DNA from: Dyadobacter linearis
GTDB lineage: Bacteria > Bacteroidota > Bacteroidia > Cytophagales > Spirosomataceae
Reading direction: 5' to 3'
Length of the DNA stretch: 64,000 bases
Assembly (NCBI RefSeq): GCF_907165045.1
Contig: NZ_CAJRAU010000002.1
Span: 868,001-932,000, forward strand
Shown piece after piece: positions 27,937 to 37,432 of this stretch. The notes under the pieces are model-generated. The model saw only the letters and a program-made list of their open reading frames with translations. It searched no databases and was not told the DNA's origin. Each line of letters starts with the position of its first letter. Within the stretch, counting starts at the first letter, position 1. Both the position numbers and the translations under genes were made by a program.

Positions 27937-28488
27937 ATGGCATTAAGACCCCCTAGTGGACGGTTAAGAGTTCCCGAAGAACCTTATAAAATTAACGAAC
28001 GAATTACAGCGAAAGAAGTACGTCTGGTTGGAGAGAATATTGAGCCAGGCATAGTGGATATCATCACAGCCCGAGCACTTGCGAAGGCGCAAAGTCTTGA
28101 TTTGGTTGAGATTGCACCAACAGCAGTACCTCCGGTTTGCAAAGTAGTCGATTACTCCAAGTTCAAGTACGAGCAGAAGAAAAAGCAAAAGGAGATCAAG
28201 GCGAAAGCAATGAAAGTTGTGATCAAGGAGATCCGTTTCGGCCCGAATACCGATGACCATGATTTCGATTTCAAATTGAAACACGCGATCAACTTCCTCA
28301 AAGAAGGTTCAAAAGTGAAGGCTTATGTCCATTTTGTTGGTCGGACTATTGTATTTAAAGAAAGAGGTGTAAATCTTTTGAATAAATTTTCTGAGGCACT
28401 GAGTGAATTCGGCAAGCTGGAAATGGAACCGAAACTGGAAGGGAAAAGGATGACAATTATCCTTGCGCCGATTGTTAAAAGCAAGTGA
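27937..28488 (+). CDS. infC: Translation initiation factor IF-3
   Basis: Binds the 30S subunit and checks start-codon pairing. The 183-residue product has the N-terminal domain (EEPYKINERITAKEVRLVG, DLVEIAPTAVPPVCKVVDY), a Lys-rich linker (SKFKYEQKKKQKEIKAKA) and the C-terminal domain (VVIKEIRFGPNTDDHDFDFK, KVKAYVHFVGR). The start codon is ATG, not the AUU/AUC that serves autoregulation in E. coli, so that control route is absent. Confidence 0.96.
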   Translation: MALRPPSGRLRVPEEPYKINERITAKEVRLVGENIEPGIVDIITARALAKAQSLDLVEIAPTAVPPVCKVVDYSKFKYEQKKKQKEIKAKAMKVVIKEIRFGPNTDDHDFDFKLKHAINFLKEGSKVKAYVHFVGRTIVFKERGVNLLNKFSEALSEFGKLEMEPKLEGKRMTIILAPIVKSK

Positions 28489-28503
28489 TCTTTACATATA
28501 TAG

Positions 28504-28566
28504 AAATCGTGGCTTCGGTATTCCGGGGCCACGATTTTCATTTTATAAACATTTTGGCTAATTTTG
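28504..28566 (+). promoter_or_regulatory. Hairpin and -7 element between infC and rpmI
   Basis: A 10-bp perfect stem (AAATCGTGGC at 28504-28513 with GCCACGATTT at 28528-28537) followed by TCATTTT, then a TAATTTTG -7 element at 28559-28566. It may be a leaky terminator/attenuator followed by a second promoter about 40 bases before rpmI. I find no -33 partner. Confidence 0.4.
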
Positions 28567-28606
28567 CGCGCTGTTTTATATTTTATCAACTATTATTTTT
28601 TGAATC

Positions 28607-28798
28607 ATGCCTAAAATGAAAAGCATTTCAGGAGCTAAAAAGCGATTCTCGCTGACCGGCACTGGAAAAATTAAGCGTAAACACGCTTTCCACAGTCACA
28701 TTCTGACTAAAAAATCTAAAAAACGCAAGCGTGGATTGGTGAAGACGGGTCTTATCGACGTGTCTAACCACAAGCAAGTGTTGGCAATGCTTGGTTAA
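28607..28798 (+). CDS. rpmI: 50S ribosomal protein L35
   Basis: A 63-residue basic protein of the large subunit. The family pattern is clear: [20 protein letters not shown] at the start, [19 protein letters not shown] in the middle. It lies between infC and rplT as in most bacteria. Confidence 0.96.
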   Translation: MPKMKSISGAKKRFSLTGTGKIKRKHAFHSHILTKKSKKRKRGLVKTGLIDVSNHKQVLAMLG

Positions 28799-28902
28799 TA
28801 AGCAAAGCCATTTAAGTACAATACCATTTCGGTTTCTTAGTTCAACCCGGTAAAAGGCTTTCAAGACTCAACAGAGCGCCCGTTATCAAAAACAGTTAAA
28901 AC

Positions 28903-29247
28903 ATGCCACGTTCAGTAAATCACGTTGCGTCACGTGCAAGACGTAAAAAAGTAATGAAGCTTGCGAAAGGCTATTTCGGCCGTCGTAAGAATGTATGGAC
29001 CGTAGCTAAAAACGCAGTAGAGCGCGGTTTGGCTTACGCATATACAGGTCGTAAACAGAAAAAGCGTAATTTCCGCGCATTGTGGATCCAACGTATCAAC
29101 GCTGGTACCCGCGAGCACGGATTGTCTTATTCTGCTTTTATCGGCAAAATGAATGCAAAAGGCATCGAGCTGAACAGAAAAGTTCTCGCTGACTTAGCGA
29201 TGAATCATCCGGAAGCTTTCAAAGCGATCGTTGATCAAGTAAAATAA
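28903..29247 (+). CDS. rplT: 50S ribosomal protein L20
   Basis: A 114-residue 23S rRNA-binding assembly protein: [48 protein letters not shown]-like [20 protein letters not shown] and [20 protein letters not shown]. It is the last gene of the infC cluster and is closed by a strong terminator. Confidence 0.97.
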   Translation: MPRSVNHVASRARRKKVMKLAKGYFGRRKNVWTVAKNAVERGLAYAYTGRKQKKRNFRALWIQRINAGTREHGLSYSAFIGKMNAKGIELNRKVLADLAMNHPEAFKAIVDQVK

Positions 29248-29253
29248 AACAGC

Positions 29254-29282
29254 AATCCCGCCTCTCCGGCGGGATTTTTTTT
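29254..29282 (+). terminator. Rho-independent terminator after rplT
   Basis: Perfect 9-bp stem AATCCCGCC (29254-29262) with GGCGGGATT (29268-29276), loop TCTCC, followed by eight T ending at 29282. Confidence 0.93.
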
Positions 29283-29395
29283 ACCCCTACAAATTCTTCT
29301 TTACAATTAAATAATGCGCCATAATTGGGAAAGCTTGGTACTTTAGTAGCCTTGTCAGGTATTACAAAAAAGTGTCAAACGCTATTACCCTGTAA

Positions 29396-31936
29396 ATGGA
29401 ATCAAGAAGAGAATTTATAAAAAAGGCCGGCATGCTCACTGGCGCCGCCGGACTATTCAGTACCCTACCTGCTTCCATTCAGAAAGCATTGGCCATAGAT
29501 CCGCAGAAAGGGAGTACTTACCTTGATGCTGAACATGTGGTGATCCTGATGCAGGAAAATCGCTCATTCGATCACGCTTACGGAACATTGAGAGGTGTCC
29601 GGGGTTTTAATGACCCGCGTGCTATCACGCTTCCAAATCAAAACCTTGTCTGGCTGCAAACGAATGCATTCGGTGAGACGCACGTTCCGTTCCGGCTGAA
29701 TATGCGGGAAACAAATGCAACCTGGATGGGCTCTCTGCCGCATTCCTGGACCAATCAGGTGGATGCGCGGAATGAGGGTAAGTATGATAAATGGCTGACC
29801 GCCAAGCAGCCAGGGCATAAGGACTATACTAAAATGCCTTTGACCCAGGGGTTTTACAACCGAGAGGATATTCCTTTTTACTACGCAATGGCGGACGCAT
29901 TTACGGTCTGCGATCAAAATTTCTGTTCTTCACTCACTGGTACTACCCCAAACCGACTGTATTTATGGACCGGCACGATCCGCGAAAATCCTGACCCGAA
30001 AAATTATGCAAATGTCAGAAACGAAAACGTATCGGATGATGCAGAAGCATCGTGGACAACTTTTCCGGAGAGACTGGAAGACCACGGCGTATCGTGGAAA
30101 ATATATCAGAATGAACTGAGTATTTCAACCGGTTTGACAGGAGAAGAAGAGTCGTGGCTCGCGAATTTCACGGACAACCCTATTGAATGGTTCTCTCAAT
30201 ACCAGGTCCGCTTTCACACCGGCTATCAGGAATATTTGAAAAATCAGATCAAAAAACTGCCGGGCGAGATTGAGGAAGGACAAGCTAAATTGAAAGTAAT
30301 GCAGCCGGGGAAGGAAACGGATCTGCTCGCGAAAAAACTAAGCGAAAAGAAAGCCAGTCTTGCGATTGCCCGGGAAGAAGTGGTAAGATGGAGCGCCGAG
30401 AATTTTGAAAAACTTTCTCAACGTGCTAAAAATATCCATCAGAAAGCATTTACAATTAATAAAAATGACCCCGAATACAGGAAGATAACCACCGTCAAAT
30501 ACCAGGACGGGGATATTGAAAATGAGGCGAAGGCACCGCTGGGAGATATTCTTCACCAATTCCGGTCTGATGTAAAGACCGGAAATCTGCCGACAGTTTC
30601 GTGGCTGGTGGCTCCCGAGAATTTTTCGGACCACCCTACCTCGCCGTGGTACGGAGCCTGGTATGTGTCGGAAGTAATGGATATTCTGACGGCTGACCCG
30701 GAAGTTTGGAAGAAGACGATATTCATTCTTTGTTACGACGAAAATGACGGTTATTTCGATCACGTACCTCCATTTTCTGTTCCCAATCCTTATAAAGAAG
30801 ATACCGGCGCCGTTTCAGAAGGCATTGACTGTAAAACTGAATATGTGACATTAAAAGAGGATATGACCAAAAAACCTGAAAAGGAAAGTCGGGAAAGCCC
30901 TATTGGCTTGGGTTACCGGGTTCCCCTTGTGGTTGCTTCTCCCTGGAACCGCGGCGGAAACGTTTGCTCGGAAGTTTTTGACCATACTTCTATACTTCAA
31001 TTTCTTGAAAAGTTTGTGAGTCACAAATCCGGAAAAGAGATTAAAGAAACCAATATCAGCGAGTGGAGGCGGACTATTTGTGGTGATCTTACTTCTACAT
31101 TCTTACCGTACGAAGGCGAGCAGTTTAAGTTGCCGACGTTTTTAGAAAGGGACGAATTCATGGAAGGCATATTTAATGCAAAATTTAAAAGGCTGCCAAA
31201 CGGTTACAAAGCATTGACCAAGTCAGAAATTGACGAAGTGAATAAAGATCCCATTGCTTCATCCATTTTACCGAATCAGGAGAAAGGAACCCGCTCAGCC
31301 TGCCCTATTCCCTACGAACTATCGGCGGATGGTGCTTTAAAATCTGACAAAAGTGCATTCGAGATTACACTGGAAGCCCAAAATGACATGTTTAAAGAAA
31401 AGGCTGCCGGCTCTCCTTTCATGATTTATGCACCTGGAAAATATAAAAATGAACTGTCCAGGGTATGGAATTATGCGGTGAAAGCAGGGGACGCATTAAA
31501 AGGTTCCTGGAAAATAAGCGATTTTGAAGGTGGTAAATATCATTTGAGGGTATATGGTCCGAATGGATTTTACAGAGAATATACCGGCACAAAGGATTCT
31601 GGTTCTGTAAAAGTAGGCCTGCAATACAAGTTAGATAAAAGCAAAAAATCGCACGCTTTCGCCATATTTACATTAAGTGACCTGAATGTTACTAACAACA
31701 CAGTGATAACTATTACTGACAACACCTACGGTGCTGGAAGTAAGCAAATTAATAGCAGGGTACTCTCTTCCCAAAATGGTTTAAGTATTTCATTCGATCT
31801 CAAAAACAGCGCGAACTGGTACGATTTCTCGGTTACTATTGAAAACGATCCTGATTTCCTGCAACGCTACGCAGGCCACATAGAAACTGGCCAGCTGAGC
31901 CAGAGCGACCCTTATATGGGACAAGTCCTCGCATAA
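29396..31936 (+). CDS. Phosphocholine-specific phospholipase C
   Basis: An 846-residue exported phosphoesterase of the non-zinc phospholipase C/acid phosphatase-like family (TIGR03396 type). A Tat signal (ESRREFIKKAGMLTGAAG) starts it. The catalytic domain follows with HVVILMQENRSFDHAYGTLR (family active-site block), FCSSLTGTTPNRLYLWTGT, ILCYDENDGYFDHVPPFSVP and VPLVVASPWNRGGNVCSEVF. Two C-terminal DUF756 domains (about 645-740 and 750-835) are marked by SPFMIYAPGKYKNELSRVWN and the NSANWYDFSVTIENDPDF end. It would cut phosphatidylcholine or sphingomyelin-like lipids, useful for phosphate or choline scavenging. Confidence 0.92.
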   Translation: MESRREFIKKAGMLTGAAGLFSTLPASIQKALAIDPQKGSTYLDAEHVVILMQENRSFDHAYGTLRGVRGFNDPRAITLPNQNLVWLQTNAFGETHVPFRLNMRETNATWMGSLPHSWTNQVDARNEGKYDKWLTAKQPGHKDYTKMPLTQGFYNREDIPFYYAMADAFTVCDQNFCSSLTGTTPNRLYLWTGTIRENPDPKNYANVRNENVSDDAEASWTTFPERLEDHGVSWKIYQNELSISTGLTGEEESWLANFTDNPIEWFSQYQVRFHTGYQEYLKNQIKKLPGEIEEGQAKLKVMQPGKETDLLAKKLSEKKASLAIAREEVVRWSAENFEKLSQRAKNIHQKAFTINKNDPEYRKITTVKYQDGDIENEAKAPLGDILHQFRSDVKTGNLPTVSWLVAPENFSDHPTSPWYGAWYVSEVMDILTADPEVWKKTIFILCYDENDGYFDHVPPFSVPNPYKEDTGAVSEGIDCKTEYVTLKEDMTKKPEKESRESPIGLGYRVPLVVASPWNRGGNVCSEVFDHTSILQFLEKFVSHKSGKEIKETNISEWRRTICGDLTSTFLPYEGEQFKLPTFLERDEFMEGIFNAKFKRLPNGYKALTKSEIDEVNKDPIASSILPNQEKGTRSACPIPYELSADGALKSDKSAFEITLEAQNDMFKEKAAGSPFMIYAPGKYKNELSRVWNYAVKAGDALKGSWKISDFEGGKYHLRVYGPNGFYREYTGTKDSGSVKVGLQYKLDKSKKSHAFAIFTLSDLNVTNNTVITITDNTYGAGSKQINSRVLSSQNGLSISFDLKNSANWYDFSVTIENDPDFLQRYAGHIETGQLSQSDPYMGQVLA

Positions 31937-31945
31937 TATCTCTTC

Positions 31946-31969
31946 GTCAGGCCGAGATCCCGGCCTGAC
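31946..31969 (+). terminator. Hairpin after phospholipase C gene
   Basis: A perfect 9-bp stem GTCAGGCCG (31946-31954) with CGGCCTGAC (31961-31969) and a 6-base loop, starting 10 bp after the stop. The following AGTTTGTC is a weak T-tract, so termination strength is uncertain. Confidence 0.55.
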
Positions 31970-32098
31970 AGTTTGTCACTTCCCACCTTGCATGTATAAT
32001 CTGGTACGGGCTTTTTAGAAAGTCTTGGAGCGACCGAAACACTGGTCAACGCTCAAAACGCACAGAATCAAATTATACTTAACTTTTAATATAGAACA

Positions 32099-34033
32099 AT
32101 GGGAAAAATTATTGGCATAGACTTAGGAACTACGAACTCCTGCGTGGCTGTCATGGAGGGTAACGAGCCGGTTGTAATTGCAAACAGCGAAGGAGCCCGC
32201 ACTACTCCATCCGTGGTTGCATTCATGGACAATGGTGAACGCAAAATCGGAGCACCGGCCAAACGTCAGGCGATCACTAATCCCAAGCATACTATCAGCT
32301 CCATAAAAAGATTTATGGGTAAAAAATACGATGATGTAACCAGTGAGCAAAAAACTGTTGCATACACCGTAGACAAAGGCCCGAACAACACGCCGCGTAT
32401 ACCTATCGGTGACAGGCTATATACTCCACAGGAGGTTTCTGCATTTATTTTGCAGAAAATGAGACAAACAGCAGAAGATTATCTTGGTCAGGAAGTGACG
32501 GAGGCGGTTATTACTGTTCCTGCTTACTTTAATGATGCAGAACGTCAGGCTACGAAAGAAGCTGGTCAGATTGCAGGTTTGGATGTGAAACGTATCATCA
32601 ACGAACCTACTGCTGCTGCGCTTGCCTACGGTCTTGACAAGCAGCACATGGACATGAAAATCGCTGTTTTCGACTTAGGCGGCGGTACTTTCGACGTATC
32701 GATCCTTGAATTGGGTGATGGTGTTTTTGAAGTAAAATCTACCGACGGTGATACACACTTAGGTGGTGACGACTTTGACCAGGTGATCATTAACTGGCTT
32801 GCAGACGAATTCCAGAAAGACGAAGCTGTTGATCTTCGCAAAGATCCAATGGCACTTCAACGTCTGAAAGAAGCCGCTGAAAAAGCGAAGGTTGAATTGT
32901 CCAGCGGAACGCAGACTGAGATTAACCTACCCTATATATTCCCGGTTGACGGAATTCCAAAACACTTGGTTCGCACATTGACCCGCGCGAAATTCGAGCA
33001 GCTTGCAGATTCATTGTTCCAGAGAATGATGGAGCCTTGCAAGAGAGCGATGAAAAATGCAGGTTATTCCAACAGCGATATCAGTGAAGTAATTCTGGTG
33101 GGTGGTTCAACACGTATTCCACGCGTGCAGGAAGAAGTTGAAAAATTCTTTGGCAGAAAACCTTCTAAAAACGTTAACCCGGACGAAGCAGTTGCAGTTG
33201 GTGCAGCGATTCAGGGTGGTGTTTTGACAGGCGAAGTAAAAGATGTATTGCTGCTTGACGTGATTCCACTTTCATTGGGCATTGAAACCCTGGGCGGTGT
33301 ATTTACAAAACTGATCGACGCAAATACAACTATTCCTTCGAAAAAAACGGAGACATTCTCGACTGCTGCTGATAACCAGCCTTCTGTTGAGATCCACGTA
33401 TTGCAGGGAGAGCGCCCGATGGCGACTCAGAACCGTACACTTGGCCGTTTCCACTTGTCGGATATTCCACCAGCACAGCGCGGTACCCCTCAAATCGAGG
33501 TGACTTTCGATGTAGATGCGAATGGTATCCTGCACGTCTCGGCGAAAGATAAGGGAACCGGTAAAGAGCAGAAAATCCGCATTGAGGCTTCCAGTGGTCT
33601 TACCGACGCTGAAATCAACAGAATGCGTGAGGAAGCAAAAGCGAACGAAGCTGCTGATAAAGCAGAACGTGAGAAAATTGAGAAAATCAATGCTGCAGAC
33701 AGCCTGATCTTCTCGACTGATAAACAGTTGAAAGAATTCGGGGACAAATTGTCTGAGGGCAATAAATCAAATATCGAAGGCGCATTGGCTGAACTGAGAA
33801 CAGCTCATCAAAGCCAGGATCTGACAGGTATTGACTCTGCAATGGAGAAATTGAACGCTGCGTGGCAGGCTGCTTCACAGGAAATGTACGCACAGGGTGG
33901 CGAAGGCCAGCCGGCTGGTGCTAATCCGGGAGCCGGTTTTGCAGGCGGCGCGAATCCTGGAAATCCGGGCGCGGCGGAAGGCGGAAATGCTACCGACGAT
34001 GTGACGGATGTAAATTTTGAAGAAGTTAAATAA
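32099..34033 (+). CDS. dnaK: Chaperone DnaK (Hsp70)
   Basis: ATP-dependent chaperone of 644 residues. The nucleotide-binding domain carries [71 protein letters not shown] and [17 protein letters not shown]; the linker is [19 protein letters not shown]; the substrate domain and lid follow. The tail is Gly/Ala/Pro/Asn-rich and ends DVNFEEVK, close to the usual DAEFEEVK. No grpE, dnaJ or CIRCE element is adjacent. Confidence 0.97.
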   Translation: MGKIIGIDLGTTNSCVAVMEGNEPVVIANSEGARTTPSVVAFMDNGERKIGAPAKRQAITNPKHTISSIKRFMGKKYDDVTSEQKTVAYTVDKGPNNTPRIPIGDRLYTPQEVSAFILQKMRQTAEDYLGQEVTEAVITVPAYFNDAERQATKEAGQIAGLDVKRIINEPTAAALAYGLDKQHMDMKIAVFDLGGGTFDVSILELGDGVFEVKSTDGDTHLGGDDFDQVIINWLADEFQKDEAVDLRKDPMALQRLKEAAEKAKVELSSGTQTEINLPYIFPVDGIPKHLVRTLTRAKFEQLADSLFQRMMEPCKRAMKNAGYSNSDISEVILVGGSTRIPRVQEEVEKFFGRKPSKNVNPDEAVAVGAAIQGGVLTGEVKDVLLLDVIPLSLGIETLGGVFTKLIDANTTIPSKKTETFSTAADNQPSVEIHVLQGERPMATQNRTLGRFHLSDIPPAQRGTPQIEVTFDVDANGILHVSAKDKGTGKEQKIRIEASSGLTDAEINRMREEAKANEAADKAEREKIEKINAADSLIFSTDKQLKEFGDKLSEGNKSNIEGALAELRTAHQSQDLTGIDSAMEKLNAAWQAASQEMYAQGGEGQPAGANPGAGFAGGANPGNPGAAEGGNATDDVTDVNFEEVK

Positions 34034-34046
34034 GACTTCCTTTGAA

Positions 34047-34078
34047 AATCCCCGTCTGAAAAGATGGGGATTTTTTTT
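34047..34078 (+). terminator. Rho-independent terminator after dnaK
   Basis: An 11-bp stem (AATCCCCGTCT at 34047-34057 with AGATGGGGATT at 34062-34072, one G-T pair), GAAA tetraloop and eight T ending at 34078, 13 bp after the dnaK stop. Confidence 0.92.
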
Positions 34079-34216
34079 ACACGCAAGACCAAAAACTGGG
34101 GTGCAGGAAACCCGAAAAATATATAATTAATGCGGCTGCCAACTGGCACCGAATTTTATCAAGTCAGTTACACAAATCATCAAATTAAAACCTGTTACTA
34201 AAATTCACGTTAATCT

Positions 34217-34432
34217 ATGGACGCAAGAATCCCACTGCCTGAATTGATGTATTTATCTCCTACCACCCGTGAAAAGGCGGTTGCGATTGCACAAGAGCTT
34301 CTTCGCTCCAACAACATTTCTCCCCGGGAGGCTGTCGCGAAAGCCATTTTGATCGCCAAAAACTGGGCTGTCAAAAAGGTTAATCGTAGTGTCTGGCAAA
34401 AATTGAAATCAATCGAAAAAGAAATCATATGA
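34217..34432 (+). CDS. Small conserved-looking protein, unknown function
   Basis: A 71-residue protein. Its pattern (SPTTREKAVAIAQELLRSNN, then SPREAVAKAILIAKNWAVK) recalls small bacterial proteins with an R-x-KA-x-x-IA-x-x-LL helix and a terminal AKxWA helix, but I cannot name the family with certainty. No signal peptide. Its stop overlaps the ATG of the SDR gene by four bases (ATGA), so the two are translationally coupled and probably act together. Confidence 0.7.
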   Translation: MDARIPLPELMYLSPTTREKAVAIAQELLRSNNISPREAVAKAILIAKNWAVKKVNRSVWQKLKSIEKEII

Positions 34433-35253
34433 TAAGTCCTGAACAGAAATTTAAAGATCAGGTTGTTATTGTGACGGGATCTAGTTCCGGGATCGGTAAA
34501 GCCTGCGCAATTCATTTCGCCGGCCAGGGCGCAAAAGTCGTCGTCAATTACAGCTCCAACGAAGAGGAAGGCAAGAAAACGGTGGATGAGATCCATGAAC
34601 GAGGCGGTGAGGCTATTCTGATCCAGGCTGATGTAAGCAAGGAAGAAGATGTGCTGGCGATGTTCCGAGAAACGGTCGATAAGTTTGGCAGGCTAGATGT
34701 ACTTGTGAGCAATGCCGGGTTACAGAAAGACGCCCCTTTCCTCGAAATGACTTTGCAGGAATGGCAGAAAGTGATCGATGTGAACCTGACTGGCATGTTT
34801 CTCTGCTGCCGCGCTGCTTCCAGGCAGTTTTTAGCTCAGGTAAATAATGAAGAAGCTCCTAATCACAGCGAACTTTCTATCGGTAAGATCGTCTTGATGA
34901 GTTCAGTACACGATATTATCCCCTGGGCAGGTCACGTGAACTACGCTGCTTCAAAAGGTGGTATTATGATGTTCATGAAATCGATCGCACAGGAACTGGC
35001 GCCGCATAAGATCAGAGTGAATTCAGTAAGTCCGGGTGCGATCAAAACGCCTATCAATAAGGAGGTATGGTCGGATCCCGATAAGTATGAGGGTTTAATG
35101 AACCTGATTCCATATAAGAGAATCGGTACGCCGCAGGATGTCGCCAAAGCTGTTGCATGGCTTTCATCCGACGATTCCGATTACGTAAATGGCGAAACAT
35201 TATATATAGATGGCGGAATGACGCTGTATCCGGAATTTTCGGACAACGGTTAA
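34429..35253 (+). CDS. SDR-family oxidoreductase, glucose 1-dehydrogenase-like
   Basis: A classical short-chain dehydrogenase of 274 residues. The NAD(P) site is VIVTGSSSGIGKACAIHFAG, followed by LVSNAGLQKDAPFLEMTLQE, the catalytic Ser/Tyr/Lys in MSSVHDIIPWAGHVNYAASK, and RVNSVSPGAIKTPINKEV. The C-terminal GETLYIDGGMTLYPEF resembles glucose 1-dehydrogenases of the Bacillus type. Substrate specificity is inferred only. It is coupled to the small gene before it and followed by a long perfect hairpin. Confidence 0.87.
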   Translation: MISPEQKFKDQVVIVTGSSSGIGKACAIHFAGQGAKVVVNYSSNEEEGKKTVDEIHERGGEAILIQADVSKEEDVLAMFRETVDKFGRLDVLVSNAGLQKDAPFLEMTLQEWQKVIDVNLTGMFLCCRAASRQFLAQVNNEEAPNHSELSIGKIVLMSSVHDIIPWAGHVNYAASKGGIMMFMKSIAQELAPHKIRVNSVSPGAIKTPINKEVWSDPDKYEGLMNLIPYKRIGTPQDVAKAVAWLSSDDSDYVNGETLYIDGGMTLYPEFSDNG

Positions 35254-35282
35254 CAAGGTCAAATTACAATTACTTCATCATA

Positions 35283-35324
35283 GCAACGCAAAACGTCCGG
35301 TACATGCCGGACGTTTTGCGTTGC
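35283..35324 (+). terminator. 18-bp perfect inverted repeat after SDR gene
   Basis: GCAACGCAAAACGTCCGG at 35283-35300 pairs exactly with 35307-35324 around the loop TACATG, 29 bp after the SDR stop. The T-tract after it is poor. A terminator is likely; its length and perfection also fit a mobile palindromic element. Confidence 0.6.
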
Positions 35325-35358
35325 CGTTTATCGCCAATTTTAGCTCGTAAAATTCTAA

Positions 35359-35409
35359 TTATAAGTGAGACTGATTAAATTATAAGTGTGACCAATAGAC
35401 TTATAAGCG
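35359..35409. promoter_or_regulatory. Three TTATAAG direct repeats spaced exactly 21 bp
   Basis: TTATAAGTG starts at 35359 and 35380, and TTATAAGCG at 35401: three copies at a strict 21-bp step, or two helical turns. They lie about 100 bp before the C10 peptidase start. Direct repeats at 21-22 bp are the geometry used by LytTR-type regulators; the regulator here is unknown. Confidence 0.5.
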
Positions 35410-35506
35410 TAGCTTGTTGGATCGTAAAAATATAATGCGGCACTTTGCATTGCACCACGAAGTTGTACACCAAAGTATGCCGGGAGGGTGAGATCAAACA
35501 TGCTAT

Positions 35507-36850
35507 ATGATGAAATTGAAAATTCTTCTTCCCTCCCTATTCGCATTTTCGGCTGCATGGATTTTATTAACCGGGTGTTCGAAAAATGATCTGTCAGAGC
35601 CTTCTTCAAATGAGCATAAATCTGAAAAAAATCAATTCTTCCTTGATCAGGAGGAGGCTATTGAGTTAATGTCCGGCGAGCCTGTTGCGAAGATTACTTC
35701 AAATGCCCGCATCGGCGAAAACAAAGTCCGCGTAGTGAAAGAGGCCAGGAAGTTTTACGGCGAACGTGCCGAGCTACTATTTTACATTATTGAATATGCA
35801 AATAATGAGGGCTTCACGCTTCTGTCTGCGGACAAACGGATGAAGCCGATTCTGGCCTTTTCGGAAACCGGCTCTTTTAATGAAAAGACAGATAATCCCG
35901 GAATTCAATTGTGGTTTGATATCATCAGGGAAAACTTTGAAGGCGCCCAAACCCAGAAGGAAGCGCACATTGATGTCGTAAATATGTGGCGTCAGTTAAG
36001 ACAAGCTCCGGACGGCCGCCGAACCAGCGACCAGCCAGTACACTCTCCCGAATCCAGCTGCGAATGGTTTGTAAACCACCCAATTCCGGCTAATTCGACG
36101 ATCGCGCATTTGACACACAATATGTCAAGATGGCGTCAGGGAACCGGGTACAATGCCTTCTGTCCGGCGGGGATCAACACATTGAATTGCAAAGGAGACT
36201 ACAATTGCGGTAAGGCACCCACAGGCTGCGGGCCAGTTGCAGTATCGCAGGTTCTCAGGTTTCATCGGAAACCAATAACTACTAACGGTCATGGCTATTC
36301 AACTGCTATGTTTAACGCGATGCCAGTAAATGTGCCTGGCGACTGCATTCCTGTCAATGCAAACAACATAAATATTGCGCAACTTTTGCGGGATACAGGG
36401 AAGGATCTGGACGCAGTATATAATACCCTTGTCCCCGGGCTCGGTATTCCGCTCTCAGGATCTGGATGCCAAACGTGGAATATACCTGGCCACATTGACA
36501 ATTTCTTTTCAAATCGTGGATACACTTCTTTTGATAAAGAATTCTTTTCGAACATCGAGATGATTAACAACGAACTACGAGCGCATAGACCAGTTATTGT
36601 ATTCGGTTCTAACTGCACTCTATGCGCCGCCAAGCAACACATTTGGGTAATAGATGGAATTAGAGATTTATACGCGATTTTCAATGATCAAAGTGGATAT
36701 TGCTACGAAAATCATTCGACTTACTTCCAAATGAACTGGGGATGGGGAAATGATCCAGAAAACGATATCTGGTTTGCCTACAACGGCATTGTCGGTGGCG
36801 GGACATTGTACAATAGTTCGAATATGAGAGCTTACATTGTTCATCCTTAA
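35507..36850 (+). CDS. C10-family (streptopain-like) cysteine peptidase lipoprotein
   Basis: A 447-residue surface or periplasmic protease. A lipoprotein signal ends ILLTGC (Cys24). Residues about 45-170 look like the Spi/pro-domain (QFFLDQEEAIELMSGEP, GFTLLSADKRMKPILAFSE). The catalytic domain has Cys241 in APTGCGPVAVSQVLRFH, His378 in AKQHIWVIDG and the MNWGWGN block, all aligning with SpeB. Many extra cysteines between 195 and 400 suggest disulfides. It is the first of three genes with two duplicated lipoproteins, 11 bp apart from the first. ATG 35507 or 35510 may be the start. Confidence 0.87.
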   Translation: MMKLKILLPSLFAFSAAWILLTGCSKNDLSEPSSNEHKSEKNQFFLDQEEAIELMSGEPVAKITSNARIGENKVRVVKEARKFYGERAELLFYIIEYANNEGFTLLSADKRMKPILAFSETGSFNEKTDNPGIQLWFDIIRENFEGAQTQKEAHIDVVNMWRQLRQAPDGRRTSDQPVHSPESSCEWFVNHPIPANSTIAHLTHNMSRWRQGTGYNAFCPAGINTLNCKGDYNCGKAPTGCGPVAVSQVLRFHRKPITTNGHGYSTAMFNAMPVNVPGDCIPVNANNINIAQLLRDTGKDLDAVYNTLVPGLGIPLSGSGCQTWNIPGHIDNFFSNRGYTSFDKEFFSNIEMINNELRAHRPVIVFGSNCTLCAAKQHIWVIDGIRDLYAIFNDQSGYCYENHSTYFQMNWGWGNDPENDIWFAYNGIVGGGTLYNSSNMRAYIVHP

Positions 36851-36861
36851 TACAGCTTTAT

Positions 36862-37386
36862 ATGAAAACTGTTATAACTGGTTTGATTGCTGCGGTGATG
36901 GCCGGATGTTTTCCGGAACGATATTCTCCGGAACCGACGGGTGATCTGGTATATGGCGAGAAGCCCGGATATTGGACCTTAGTTGGTTACCAAAAAAAGG
37001 GTAAGAATCAGAACTTAAATCAGATCTCAGGTAAGGCTTTACTTGAAGTTGAATACGCGCTTTCAATAAAAGATAGCCTGCAAGAGCCTCAATATCACAT
37101 GGGAGCGCCGTACTATATCTTTTCATTTTTCGATTCTACGATACAAAGGACTAACTCGTTACAAGCGGTGATTTACGGTAGTAGGTACGACAGAAAGCGC
37201 AAGCGAAGCCAATATTGGTATCACATTAACAAGGAATACGGTTTCGCTGCTTTCCTGGATGTTGAACTGGGAAAAGAAACGATAACCCACCGGGTCGAAC
37301 TCAGCAACGTCATGAAAAGCGCCACTTACAAGCCGGAGCTGGATTCTTTGCGGTATATCTATGAGCCGACTGCAAAGTTTAAATAG
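36862..37386 (+). CDS. Lipoprotein, copy 1 of tandem pair next to C10 peptidase
   Basis: A 174-residue lipoprotein (signal MKTVITGLIAAVMAGC, Cys16). The mature part shares about half its residues with the next gene: PGYWTLVGYQKKGK, ALLEVEYALSIKDSLQEP, QYWYHINKEYGFAAFLD and the nearly identical tail VELSNVMKSATYKPELDSL. I do not recognise the family. It begins 11 bp after the peptidase stop. In Bacteroides fragilis some C10 proteases are encoded next to small inhibitor lipoproteins, so an inhibitor role is a plausible guess, not shown by the sequence. Confidence 0.7.
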   Translation: MKTVITGLIAAVMAGCFPERYSPEPTGDLVYGEKPGYWTLVGYQKKGKNQNLNQISGKALLEVEYALSIKDSLQEPQYHMGAPYYIFSFFDSTIQRTNSLQAVIYGSRYDRKRKRSQYWYHINKEYGFAAFLDVELGKETITHRVELSNVMKSATYKPELDSLRYIYEPTAKFK

Positions 37387-37432
37387 CTTGATAGTAAAAC
37401 TGTTATAAGTCAGCCCTAATCTTAACTCAGAT

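Noticed and set aside
34210..34596. 128-codon minus-strand frame
   Set aside because: Opposes both the small 71-residue gene and the SDR gene, which are coupled by an ATGA overlap on the plus strand.
35355..35609. 84-codon minus-strand frame before the C10 peptidase
   Set aside because: It overlaps the 21-bp repeats and the peptidase start and shows no protein-like features.
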